10,171 nucleotides of DNA from JAFGIT01 sp016929465 [NCBI: Candidatus Coatesbacteria bacterium] (GTDB lineage: Bacteria; B130-G9), in contig JAFGIT010000411.1 of assembly GCA_016929465.1 (NCBI GenBank), positions 1-10,171 on the forward strand, in the 5' to 3' direction. The translations under genes were made by a program, and so were the position numbers. Shown piece by piece: positions 1 through 7,674 of this stretch; the stretch's first letter is position 1, and each line of letters starts with the position of its first letter. The notes beneath the pieces are model-generated. The model did not search any database, was not told the origin of the DNA, and was given only the letters and a program-made list of their open reading frames with translations.

Positions 1-2962
1 GCTTGCGGAATGAAAATGGGAATATCTCGGCGTCGCTGAATGAGCACTCGTTGGTTAAGGTGACAGCAGGCTTCTCCCAGTGGAAGTGCGGAGCATACTC
101 CCTTAATTCTCCGTCTCGGTCCTCGAGATATAAGTACTTGGAACGCCCCAGAACGGACAGCAGGCGATCGTGAGTGTATCCGCCGCCGTTGTATCGCACA
201 TCGATAATCAGCGCCTCCTTGTCATTCACGTCCATCATCAGCTCGCGGAGAAATTTCCTGAAGCTCCCCATATCCATGCCTCGGATGTGCAGATAGCCGA
301 TGCGACCTTCTCCGAATTTCTCGACTAAGGCCCTGCGAGAGGCGACCCACATCTCGTAAACCTCCGTATAGAGGTCCCAGATGATGGCTGTCTTGATGGT
401 CACCTTCCGGGTCTTGCCTCCCGGCTCCTTAGCGACATCGAGGTCAACGTCTTCCCTTGCCTTGCCAGTCAATACCTTTGCGATATTCACATTGGGGCCA
501 ACTTCGGTCCCATCTACTTTGAGCAGTATCTCTCCGGCCTTCACTTCGTGGCCCGGCCTGTCACAGGGGCCATCCTTGATGACGCGTTTGACCTTCAGAC
601 CTGCCCCGGTCCATTCAGGATCGAAGATGAGGCCAAGGTCGCCGGTATAATCCCTTATGTCTCGCCTCTGACTGCCTCCGCCCCAGGCGCCGAGATGTGA
701 GGCCTTCAGTTCACCGGCCATTTGAACCAGCAGCATCAGAAAATCATCATGTGTGCGAATGGTCGCCAGATAGGGAAGATATTTGTCGCGGACGGCGACC
801 CAATCCACCCCGTGCATATTGGCGTCGTAGAAATGGGTGTTGAGACCACGCCACGCCTCGAGGAACATCTGCCGCCTTTCTGCTGGATGGTCGATCTCCA
901 TCTTCGCGGTGTAGGGTATGCCTTTCTTGACGATATTCTCCTTGCGGGTGCCCCTGTCCTCGATGATCGCCGAGAAGATGGAGCCGCCCCGATCCAGGAC
1001 ATACAAACGCTCATCCTGTGGCCCCCAGACAGTGTAGATCGCGCTGATCTCGGAGACTTCACGCTGCTTGAGGCCGAACTCGTTGAAAATGAACATCTCG
1101 GTCTTCCCGCCGGCATTCGTCGAGACGGCGAAATCCCTTCCGTCATGGCTCACCGCGAAATTCCACTCGCCGCCGCCCAGGTCGGTGAGACGAATCGCTC
1201 TCCTATCGATGCCGTCGAATTCGATGTGGACCTTCTGGGGATTGTCGGGAGCTTTCTTCGAGAGGATGTCCTCCTGCTCGTCATTGGGGAGGTCCTCGCG
1301 GTATTCCATGCGCCTTCGCAGGTAGTCCTCGTGACCTTCTTTGGTCAGGAAAACCTGCCAGACATCGGTCTGCCCCCACTCCTCGACGCCGCCGGAGCGG
1401 TCGGAAATGAAGAATATCCGCCTGCCGTCGTCGGACCACATCGGATGGAAGTCAGATGAGACGTGACGAGTAATGTTGTGCGTCTTGCCGGAGTCAATTG
1501 ACGTGATGGCTATGTCAGGGCTCCAGTAATCGAATGGCCTCTGATATGCCATCCACCTCGAATCGGGGGACCAGGCGAATGAGTCGATGTGCGGCCCCTT
1601 GACGAGCTGCCGCGATCCGGTGCCGTCGGGATTCATTAGCCAGATATCCCCACGGTCCTTCAGATAGGCGATCTTCTTGCCATCCGGAGACCACTCGGGA
1701 TTCAATTCTTCGCCGTCCGAATCGGTAAGCCTGACGGTCTCCCTACGCCTGGATTTGGCGAGCTCAGGCTCGTCCTTGTCCGTGGACCACATCACGAAGA
1801 TGTCCATCGTCCCCTCTCGGTCGGAGCAAAATAGCAGCTTTCTGCCGTCCGGAGACCAATTAATCGACCGCTCTCGTGCCGCGGTCTCGGTGAGTCGCAT
1901 GGCCTTGCCGCCGTTGCGCTTCATGGCGAATATTTCGCCGCGAACCACGAAGGCTATCTGCTCACCGTCGGGCGAAAGCGCCATCTCGGATGCGTTATCC
2001 GTGTATGTCACGGGTTCGATATCATTCTCCTTGACATCGCTCCTGGCATAGATGTCGATTCTCTTGGTCTCTCCCGTCGCGGTCGCGACCGAGTATATGT
2101 GGCCGTCGAGGTAGCAAGCGATTGTCGATCCGTCGAGCGAGATACTGGCGAACGCCGCGCCGTCGGCCGGAAGACTACTCACCTTGCGCGCATCGCCTCC
2201 CTCCTTCGGGACGGCCCAAACATCAGTAATCCCCTCCCTGTCAGAGAGGAAATAGACCTCACTCGCATCGGAGGACCACATCGGATCGGTATCCTTGCCG
2301 TTGAAATCGGTGAGTCGCTTTGCGGGGGATCCATCCAGGAGCTTGAGCCAGATGTCGTCATCGCTGCTGCCGCGATACTCCTTCTGCCACCAACGCGTCA
2401 GGCCGCGTGCAAACACCAGCGAATTCCCGTCTGGAGAGAGCGAGCCGGAATGACCCTTCACATCGACGACTCTCTTGGGCTCCCCACCATCCGGGCTGAC
2501 CTTGTAGATTAGCCCCTGTCGCTGCGGTGCGTTCAATTCGCGGTTACTATCGAAGAGTATCCAATTCCCATCATTGGACCAGCTGCGGACCACATCGCTG
2601 GAGGAATTGAATGTGAGCTGGCGCGCCTCGCCGCCTGTTGATGCAATCACAAAAACGTTCTCACTAACGGGCCTGCCGGAGGTGTACGCAATCCAATCAC
2701 CATCAGGAGACCAGCAAGAGGTGCTATCCTGCCCCTCGAATACGGTAAGTCTCTTCGCCTCACCGCCCACGACGGGAACCGTCCAGAGGTCGCCCATGTA
2801 GCTGAAGCAGATGGTCAGGCCATCGGGTGAAACCGACGGATATTTGGCGCCCAGTATCGGCTCCTGGGCGGCGCTCGCGATGCAGCCAGCGAAGATGGCT
2901 AAGCCCAAAGCTGCAAGGCAAGAGGCAAATGCCACCCGTGCCCGGATACTCAAATTCTTCAT
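1..2962 (-). CDS. Exported tricorn-type peptidase (beta-propellers, PDZ, S41-family core), 3' end outside window
   Basis: About 987 codons are visible, open to the window edge; the C-terminal end is missing. Tricorn-family proteins are large serine peptidases that cut peptides into short fragments. The layout matches the Thermoplasma enzyme closely. Many propeller-blade motifs of the SPDG type (WSPDGRKLLF, WSPDGKKIAY, LSPDGNSLVF) fill roughly residues 35-650. A PDZ-like domain spans about 777-855, and the S41-type core follows. Catalytic candidates are Ser755-His756 (KASHLGAW) and nucleophile Ser976 (ECSFSDAEIF), close to tricorn S745, H746 and S965. The partner Glu (E1023 in tricorn) would lie beyond the window edge. 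The start at 2962 has AAGGAGA 8 bases upstream. The N-terminus is a signal peptide: basic start, hydrophobic residues 10-26, then either Cys27 in FAGC (a weak lipobox) or an ASA-A site. Archaeal tricorn is cytosolic, so this one probably acts outside the inner membrane. The blade motifs recur at DNA level; GGACCACATCGGAT occurs near 1433 and 2272. Family call firm, substrate unknown. Confidence 0.93.
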   Translation of the reverse strand, partial: MKNLSIRARVAFASCLAALGLAIFAGCIASAAQEPILGAKYPSVSPDGLTICFSYMGDLWTVPVVGGEAKRLTVFEGQDSTSCWSPDGDWIAYTSGRPVSENVFVIASTGGEARQLTFNSSSDVVRSWSNDGNWILFDSNRELNAPQRQGLIYKVSPDGGEPKRVVDVKGHSGSLSPDGNSLVFARGLTRWWQKEYRGSSDDDIWLKLLDGSPAKRLTDFNGKDTDPMWSSDASEVYFLSDREGITDVWAVPKEGGDARKVSSLPADGAAFASISLDGSTIACYLDGHIYSVATATGETKRIDIYARSDVKENDIEPVTYTDNASEMALSPDGEQIAFVVRGEIFAMKRNGGKAMRLTETAARERSINWSPDGRKLLFCSDREGTMDIFVMWSTDKDEPELAKSRRRETVRLTDSDGEELNPEWSPDGKKIAYLKDRGDIWLMNPDGTGSRQLVKGPHIDSFAWSPDSRWMAYQRPFDYWSPDIAITSIDSGKTHNITRHVSSDFHPMWSDDGRRIFFISDRSGGVEEWGQTDVWQVFLTKEGHEDYLRRRMEYREDLPNDEQEDILSKKAPDNPQKVHIEFDGIDRRAIRLTDLGGGEWNFAVSHDGRDFAVSTNAGGKTEMFIFNEFGLKQREVSEISAIYTVWGPQDERLYVLDRGGSIFSAIIEDRGTRKENIVKKGIPYTAKMEIDHPAERRQMFLEAWRGLNTHFYDANMHGVDWVAVRDKYLPYLATIRTHDDFLMLLVQMAGELKASHLGAWGGGSQRRDIRDYTGDLGLIFDPEWTGAGLKVKRVIKDGPCDRPGHEVKAGEILLKVDGTEVGPNVNIAKVLTGKAREDVDLDVAKEPGGKTRKVTIKTAIIWDLYTEVYEMWVASRRALVEKFGEGRIGYLHIRGMDMGSFRKFLRELMMDVNDKEALIIDVRYNGGGYTHDRLLSVLGRSKYLYLEDRDGELREYAPHFHWEKPAVTLTNECSFSDAEIFPFSFRK

Positions 2963-3053
2963 CTCATCAATCTCCTTAAGTTATTAGCCAGCATTAAAAT
3001 CAGCCGGAAATCCCTCCTGAGACTCCTGTGGCGTGAATTCCGTGTCTCAATGT

Positions 3054-3077
3054 GCGATCGAGCTGAGAAAAGATCGC
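3054..3077 (-). terminator. Hairpin in the gap between the transglutaminase-like and tricorn-type genes
   Basis: GCGATC (3054-3059) and GATCGC (3072-3077) form a perfect 6-base stem with a 12-base loop, 20 bases past the first gene's stop. No T-run follows on the minus strand. It may attenuate or protect the transcript rather than terminate it. Apart from the SD site at 2977-2971, the rest of the 134-base gap shows no clear promoter. Confidence 0.2.
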
Positions 3078-3097
3078 CTGGGATTCGCGTGGCGACC

Positions 3098-5053
3098 TCA
3101 GTCCTTGGCCGTGAATTCGAAGCTCTTCACGGCCTTCTTGAATAGCTTCTTGCTCCATTTGTCATCGCCCGTCGCCTTGATTACTATCAGGTTATCGCGG
3201 TCATAAATGACGGCCTTGAGGGCCCTTTCCGCTCCCTTGCCAGATACGAATCGAATGGCAGGCTTCTTGTCAATCTCGAAATAGTCAATATCGGCGCATT
3301 CTTCCCCGGCGGCTTGAATCCTCTGCATGTAACGGCTCAATTCCAGATTCGGCCCAGCTGAATTCACCTCAACGGTCAACTCGGCATTCGAGTAGCCGGG
3401 AGAGTGAATCGTCAGGAGTCTGCTGGAGGTGAAAGGGGAAGCAGGCCTGTCGAACATGGCTTTGCGGGGTTTTTCCACCCTGAATGAATAGAGAACGTCC
3501 TCGTAGCGATTCCCCATTACGAACGACAGCGTGCCGGGATCCTTTACATCCAAAACCGGGCCGCCATATCCGAGCGAAAGGACCTCGATCTTCAGATTCC
3601 CCATCGTCGGCAGGATCGAGGCCAGTTCAAGCGTTGGCATGAACGAATTGAGGCTCGAAGTGCCGAGCTTAACATGGACCGCATCCCAGTCATTGCCGCC
3701 TTTTCTCATGGCGGCGTCGAGCGGAATCCAACTCGAGATGTACGCCTCATTCCAGAGATGGTAGTAAAAAGCGCCATCCGCATAGACCAGTCCAACGACG
3801 CACCTCGCGGGAATGCCTGCCGCGCGCAGAATTGCGGCAAGAAGCACACCGTGCTCCGAGCAGTCTCCCCGCCGCTGCTCTGCGACCTCACGGGCCGACG
3901 CAAATGCGACTGAGTAGTCCTTGAGCGATATATTCTCCGATACCCATTCGCGCAGCAGGATGGCCTTCTTGTAGAGATTATCCTCAGCACCTGCGACCGA
4001 CCTGGCGATCTCTATAATCTTCGGATCGTCGCTCTGGATGTATGGCGAAGCCTCGAGATACTCCTGTAGCTCGTTGCCGAATTCCTGCGATTGTGAAGGC
4101 GCTTCTCTATAGGCCCTGGTGGCGACGCTCAGCTTGTTCAACCCATCTTCGCGAGTGAACATCTGAATTCCGTCCGAGGGAAATGAATAATCCACTGAAT
4201 CAGGCATCGAGATTGTATAGACGGCCTTCTTGGTCAGATAGGGATGGGGTATGAAGGTGTCGGAAGGTGCGGATAGCTTGATCAATAGATCGACCTTAGG
4301 GCTCGATGAGCCAGAAAGCGCGTCCTCCTTCGTGGTCCTCATCGTAACCATTGAAAGCTGCTCGATCTCCGTCCTGAGTATCTGGCCGTCGTCGTCGCAC
4401 CACTCATGGATCGTCATCATAGGCATTATGCTCTGCTCGACCTTGAGCCTGTTGAGCATCATTCTCTCCCCGGAGACGATCACCGACTCCTTGCCCATTA
4501 CCTCAATACCGATGTTGAGGGCCTTCAGCGACTGTCCTTCGAATGTCTGAATCGTGTATTTCGTGCCCGGCTCGAAGCCTTTTTCTCTCATCAGTTTTAG
4601 CGTCGCGTATGGGCCGATCGAGCCTTCGGGAAGCGAGACTTCGAGTTCGTTGGCTCTGCCCATCATCTCCTGCCGAATCTTCAGTTTGCCATCACTGAAT
4701 GTGCCGGTGGTCTCCATGGGCTCCCCCGACGTGGCCATTCTCAGGTGGAAACTGAGGATCTTTCCCTGTTCGCTTTCCACTACCTCGTTGGAGATGGTTG
4801 CGCGCGCGGCGTCGGTTCCGCGCATCATCTCCATCTCAGTCTCCATTCTCGTCACGAAGCGCACCTCCCCGTCCGCCTCCTGGCGCGATATCTCGGTGTG
4901 GACGAAGCCCATTCTTGCCCCCGCCATAAGGACCGCGTCCCAGCTGTCGTGGAGGATTGTCTCATCCGCCGCTGACGGAAAGACCTGAGCCGTTATAATC
5001 AACGTGAGAAAGAGTGATAAGATCAAAGTGGCTTTGTAGGTGTGAATCCGCAC
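3098..5053 (-). CDS. Secreted transglutaminase-like (papain-fold) domain protein
   Basis: 651 residues from a GTG start. The start is chosen because AGGAGA lies 7 bases upstream, and the resulting N-terminus is a textbook signal peptide: MRIHTYK, a hydrophobic run at about 8-25, then cleavage near PSA-A (28/29). In-frame ATGs at 5086 and 5137 have poor SD sites and would bury the signal. The one at 5137 also overlaps the predicted -35 box. Residues 30 to about 250 are beta-rich and unrecognised. The transglutaminase-like core carries the full triad: Cys398 (RRGDCSEH), His432 (YYHLWNEAY) and Asp446 (WIPLDAAM). The C-terminal 90 or so residues form another beta-rich segment. Such domains act as cysteine peptidases, peptide or amide hydrolases, or cross-linkers, and the sequence does not say which. 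The tricorn-type gene follows on the same strand after 134 bases, so co-transcription is likely. Together they suggest envelope or extracellular protein processing, which is an inference. Confidence 0.88.
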   Translation of the reverse strand: MRIHTYKATLILSLFLTLIITAQVFPSAADETILHDSWDAVLMAGARMGFVHTEISRQEADGEVRFVTRMETEMEMMRGTDAARATISNEVVESEQGKILSFHLRMATSGEPMETTGTFSDGKLKIRQEMMGRANELEVSLPEGSIGPYATLKLMREKGFEPGTKYTIQTFEGQSLKALNIGIEVMGKESVIVSGERMMLNRLKVEQSIMPMMTIHEWCDDDGQILRTEIEQLSMVTMRTTKEDALSGSSSPKVDLLIKLSAPSDTFIPHPYLTKKAVYTISMPDSVDYSFPSDGIQMFTREDGLNKLSVATRAYREAPSQSQEFGNELQEYLEASPYIQSDDPKIIEIARSVAGAEDNLYKKAILLREWVSENISLKDYSVAFASAREVAEQRRGDCSEHGVLLAAILRAAGIPARCVVGLVYADGAFYYHLWNEAYISSWIPLDAAMRKGGNDWDAVHVKLGTSSLNSFMPTLELASILPTMGNLKIEVLSLGYGGPVLDVKDPGTLSFVMGNRYEDVLYSFRVEKPRKAMFDRPASPFTSSRLLTIHSPGYSNAELTVEVNSAGPNLELSRYMQRIQAAGEECADIDYFEIDKKPAIRFVSGKGAERALKAVIYDRDNLIVIKATGDDKWSKKLFKKAVKSFEFTAKD

Positions 5054-5060
5054 GCCGTTT

Positions 5061-5066
5061 TCTCCT
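5061..5066 (-). promoter_or_regulatory. Ribosome binding site that sets a GTG start
   Basis: AGGAGA on the minus strand is followed by a 7-base spacer and GTG at 5053-5051. It is much better than anything upstream of the in-frame ATGs at 5086 and 5137, and gives a clean signal peptide. It shortens the transglutaminase-like protein from 679 to 651 residues. Confidence 0.7.
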
Positions 5067-5098
5067 AATCTAGAGGTTGCTTTCATAGAGCCTCTGCG

Positions 5099-5112
5099 GG
5101 CAATAGATTGCC
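5099..5112. promoter_or_regulatory. Inverted repeat at the predicted transcription start, candidate operator
   Basis: GGCAAT-AG-ATTGCC is a perfect 6-base inverted repeat with a 2-base centre. It begins 2 bases downstream of the -10 box of the minus-strand promoter and covers the expected start site, where a dimeric repressor would block initiation. The regulator is unknown and none is encoded in the window. Confidence 0.35.
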
Positions 5113-5114
5113 TG

Positions 5115-5142
5115 ATAATACGGAGTTGAGCACGCATTTCAA
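5115..5142 (-). promoter_or_regulatory. Sigma-70-like promoter for the transglutaminase-like gene
   Basis: Reading the minus strand, TTGAAA (5142-5137) and TATTAT (5120-5115) are separated by 16 bases. Each matches 5 of 6 consensus positions. Transcription would start near 5108, giving a leader of roughly 55 bases before the GTG at 5053. The leader contains an AGAGG/CCTCT stem (5091-5095 with 5072-5076) just ahead of the SD site. The promoter probably also serves the downstream tricorn-type gene. Seen by motif only. Confidence 0.5.
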
Positions 5143-5193
5143 CACAAATCGCCTCGCACTTCCCTCTGAGGTTGCACCCAAGCCATCGACGAG

Positions 5194-5222
5194 TTGTCCT
5201 CTGCGATGAATTGATTTAGATT
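5194..5222 (+). promoter_or_regulatory. Weak promoter candidate for the TPR-hemW operon
   Basis: TTGTCC (5194-5199) and TAGATT (5217-5222) are 17 bases apart. Each matches 4 of 6 consensus positions, so support is modest. It lies about 90 bases ahead of the TPR gene's ATG. The -10 is part of TAGATTGCC, which also occurs within the candidate operator at 5104-5112. Confidence 0.25.
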
Positions 5223-5310
5223 GCCCCTTTCTAACTAAGCGTCTTGGAGAGGCCACACCGGGGTTGGCGCTCTTCACTCGAATAATGTCGGGCCAGAAGG
5301 AGTAACGGAA

Positions 5311-6486
5311 ATGGCGAGACTGCCCAGGTTTCGAAAGGAGTTCATACTCGCCGCCTGCACTCTGATACTTGCAACTGCCATCTCATCCATCTCATGTTCC
5401 CTCTATCGGCTTGCGCAATATAAATCTCCCGAGCAAGTTGTCAGATTGCGGAAGGAGAAGGAGCTCAAATCCAGCAATGGTGTCGTAGGAAGTCAGCCCA
5501 ATCACGCTGTTACAGGCGAGAAGAGCATTGCGACAGGAGCGTACGAGATGAGAATGAACCAGGATTTCGAGGGAGCCATTGCGCTTCTGAAATCCGCTAT
5601 TGAAAGTGACCCGAATGATGCCCACGCGAGATTCGAGCTCGCGAGAATCGAATTCTATACCGCAATGCCGCCCTGGTTCGGAGGCCTCGGCAGGGCCGAG
5701 AAGCTGATCAGGAAAGCCCTGAAGCTGGACCCGACAAACGAGAGATACCATTACTGGGCCGGCTATATCGCGGGCTATCGGGGCATATACTTCATTCACT
5801 TTTTCAGGCTGCTCAAGGTGACGTTCGAAATCAAGAGAGCGGCCAAGGCATTCGAATGCGCGGTCGCGCTCAAGCCAGACTTCCACGCCGCGAGGCTATC
5901 GCTCATCCAGGTGCTTGCAAGCACTCCGGCCTTCTTGGGAGGGAACGGCAAGAGGGCGAAGGAGCATGCGGAGGTGCTCCAGCGAATGGACCCTGTCCTG
6001 GGGGCAGAGGCCGCCTGCAAAGCCATGGAAGATCCCACACCTGAACGAAAGCTCGAGATATGGAGAGCTCTCCTCGAGGACCACGACACCGACCCCAGAA
6101 TCTACATGGAGATCGGTCAGATATATCTATCCTCTGCCGAGAACCTCGAGCTGGTGGACCGTGCGGACTATCTGGAGAAGGCTCTTCAGAATCTGTCTAA
6201 AGCAGAGGAGCTCGATCCGAACAGCACTAAGAACCTATTCAAGCTCGCCAGATGCTATCGGCTTTTGGGTGAACACAAGACGGAGATAGCATACTACGAG
6301 AAGATCCTGGCCCTCGAGCCTACTCCACCCGTCCATGTTCAGCAAAAGGCCTTGCGAGGACTTCGTGGTGCAAACATGAAGATCGGCAATATCGCGAGAG
6401 CGGAAGAACTGGCGAAGACCGTAAAGGAGCTGACCCCTTACCTCTGCCTGGTTGATAACTATGACGAATGGCTCTTGCCACCTTGA
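5311..6486 (+). CDS. Membrane-anchored tetratricopeptide repeat (TPR) protein
   Basis: 391 residues. The ATG has AAGGAG (5297-5302) with an 8-base spacer. The N-terminus has a basic stretch (MARLPRFRK), a hydrophobic segment at about 11-28, and Cys29 in SSISC. That is an imperfect lipobox, so it is either a lipoprotein or an uncleaved membrane anchor. TPR-like helical pairs run from about residue 76 to the end, each closing with a typical turn: AIESDPNDA, ALKLDPTNE, AVALKPDFHA, AEELDPNS, ILALEPTPP. Two inserts carrying a GG turn (WFGGLGRAEKL, FLGGNGKRAKEH) resemble variants seen in other bacterial TPR proteins. TPR domains are protein-protein scaffolds and no catalytic motif is visible. The stop overlaps the likely start of hemW (TGATG), so the two are probably in one operon. 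That does not by itself give this protein a haem-related role. Partner unknown. Confidence 0.85.
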   Translation: MARLPRFRKEFILAACTLILATAISSISCSLYRLAQYKSPEQVVRLRKEKELKSSNGVVGSQPNHAVTGEKSIATGAYEMRMNQDFEGAIALLKSAIESDPNDAHARFELARIEFYTAMPPWFGGLGRAEKLIRKALKLDPTNERYHYWAGYIAGYRGIYFIHFFRLLKVTFEIKRAAKAFECAVALKPDFHAARLSLIQVLASTPAFLGGNGKRAKEHAEVLQRMDPVLGAEAACKAMEDPTPERKLEIWRALLEDHDTDPRIYMEIGQIYLSSAENLELVDRADYLEKALQNLSKAEELDPNSTKNLFKLARCYRLLGEHKTEIAYYEKILALEPTPPVHVQQKALRGLRGANMKIGNIARAEELAKTVKELTPYLCLVDNYDEWLLPP

Positions 6487-7628
6487 TGAACAAGACCGGC
6501 ATCTACATTCACATCCCATTCTGCGTGCGGAAGTGCGCTTATTGCGACTTCGTGTCATATCCGGCTGATGCGAAGGAGGTGGGGGCTTATTTCAGAGCCC
6601 TGATGGGGATCGAGCTCGCGAACGCCATCGAATTCATCAAATCTCGGGGGCGAAGCGTCGAGACTATCTATATCGGTGGTGGCACGCCCACATCTGTCGA
6701 TAGACGACACCTGACCTCGCTCGTTCGCGTTTGCATGAATGAGCTGCCATACGCGGGCAATATCGAGATAACTGTCGAGATGAATCCGGGGACGGTGGAT
6801 AAGGAATACATCAGGGCCCTCATTATGGCGGGTGTGAGCAGGTTCAGCATCGGAGTGCAGAGCTTCAATGATGAGACGCTCCGATTTCTCGGGCGAATTC
6901 ACTCCGCGGATGAGGCTCGTCGATCCATCAGGATGGCAAGGGGTGCCGGCTGTAGCAATCTCAGCCTGGACCTTATCTACGGCACGCCTGGAGAGAGCCT
7001 TGCTGGTCTTCTCCATTCCGTCGAGAAGGCCGTATCGCTGAATCCTGAGCACTTATCAGTCTATGGTCTCTCGATTCCCGAAGGCACGCGGCTTTACTCG
7101 AACCTCCAAGCCGGGACCTTCGAGCAGACCAGTCCCGAGGTGCAGCGCGAGATGTATGAAGCGTTGAGGGAGACGCTTGCGATGGCGGGATACGCGCAAT
7201 ACGAGATATCGAGCTGGGCTAGGCCGGGCTTTGAGTGCAGGCACAATCTCAACTATTGGCGACTTGGCGAGTATCTCGGTCTCGGGTGCGCGGCAAGCTC
7301 CTTCATCGACAACGTGCGCCGAAAGAACATCGACGACCATCGCGAATACGTAAGACGCCTGGAAGGCATGGAAAGCCCGATCGCCGAGCAGGAATCGCTG
7401 AGCAGCGAGCAGCGGATCGAGGAGACGGTCATGCTCGGCCTTCGGATGAGAGAGGGCATCTGCCTGAAATCACTCTCAGAGCGCGAAGGCTACGACCTGC
7501 TGACTGAGAAGCGTGAGACAATCGACAGACTCCTGCACGCGAATCTCATCAAGATCGAGAGTGGCTACCTGCGGCTGACCGACGAGGGCATATTGGTCGC
7601 CGACGAGGTCATCCTCTGGCTAGCCTGA
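6486..7628 (+). CDS. hemW: HemW, radical-SAM haem chaperone (HemN-like)
   Basis: 380 residues, normal for the family. HemW binds haem and an iron-sulfur cluster and is thought to deliver haem to membrane proteins. It is often mis-annotated as oxygen-independent coproporphyrinogen III oxidase. The N-terminal IYIHIPFC is followed by the radical-SAM cluster motif CxxxCxxC at Cys13, Cys17 and Cys20. Phe22 sits where true HemN has a fourth Cys, which favours HemW. Other family motifs are GGGTPTSV (64-71), IGVQSFND, DLIYGTPGES, SVYGLSIPEGT, YEISSWA and HNLNYW (253-258). A HemN_C-type domain follows (EQRIEETVMLGLRMREG). The family's usual HG or HS after the GLG-type turn is replaced by GCAASS. I chose the ATG at 6486 because it overlaps the preceding TGA. 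An in-frame ATG at 6468 would add six residues. Neither has a clear SD site, consistent with coupling to the TPR gene. Confidence 0.93.
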   Translation: MNKTGIYIHIPFCVRKCAYCDFVSYPADAKEVGAYFRALMGIELANAIEFIKSRGRSVETIYIGGGTPTSVDRRHLTSLVRVCMNELPYAGNIEITVEMNPGTVDKEYIRALIMAGVSRFSIGVQSFNDETLRFLGRIHSADEARRSIRMARGAGCSNLSLDLIYGTPGESLAGLLHSVEKAVSLNPEHLSVYGLSIPEGTRLYSNLQAGTFEQTSPEVQREMYEALRETLAMAGYAQYEISSWARPGFECRHNLNYWRLGEYLGLGCAASSFIDNVRRKNIDDHREYVRRLEGMESPIAEQESLSSEQRIEETVMLGLRMREGICLKSLSEREGYDLLTEKRETIDRLLHANLIKIESGYLRLTDEGILVADEVILWLA

Positions 7629-7662
7629 GCGTTGTCAGGCGCTGCACCCACGCCTTCGGTGC
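7623..7662. terminator. Two small hairpins between convergent genes, possible bidirectional terminator
   Basis: GCCTGA-GCGTTG-TCAGGC (7623-7640) is a perfect 6-base stem that includes the hemW stop codon. GCACC (7644-7648) pairs with GGTGC (7658-7662) and can extend by two GC pairs past a bulged base. They fill the 46-base gap between hemW and the converging gene. No T-run follows on either strand, so intrinsic termination is uncertain. Confidence 0.3.
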
Positions 7663-7674
7663 GCTAGTGCTCGC

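Noticed and set aside
722-1459. A 245-codon plus-strand frame opposite the tricorn-type gene
   Set aside because: It is antisense to a long, unbroken, recognisable protein frame. It has no family motifs or SD site, and is explained by codon bias on the other strand.
1433-2286. Repeated GGACCACATCGGAT as a mobile or regulatory repeat
   Set aside because: Both copies encode the same propeller-blade motif (PMWS) in the same frame, so protein repeats explain them.
5084-5137. ATG starts at 5137 and 5086 for the transglutaminase-like gene
   Set aside because: The ATG at 5137 overlaps the predicted -35 box, so it lies upstream of the likely transcript start. The ATG at 5086 lacks a well-spaced SD site. 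Both put a basic, non-signal stretch before a complete signal peptide that begins at the GTG with a strong SD.
6486-7628. Reading the radical-SAM gene as coproporphyrinogen III oxidase (HemN)
   Set aside because: The fourth cysteine of the HemN CxxxCxxCxC motif is replaced by Phe22, and the size and HNLNYW motif fit HemW.
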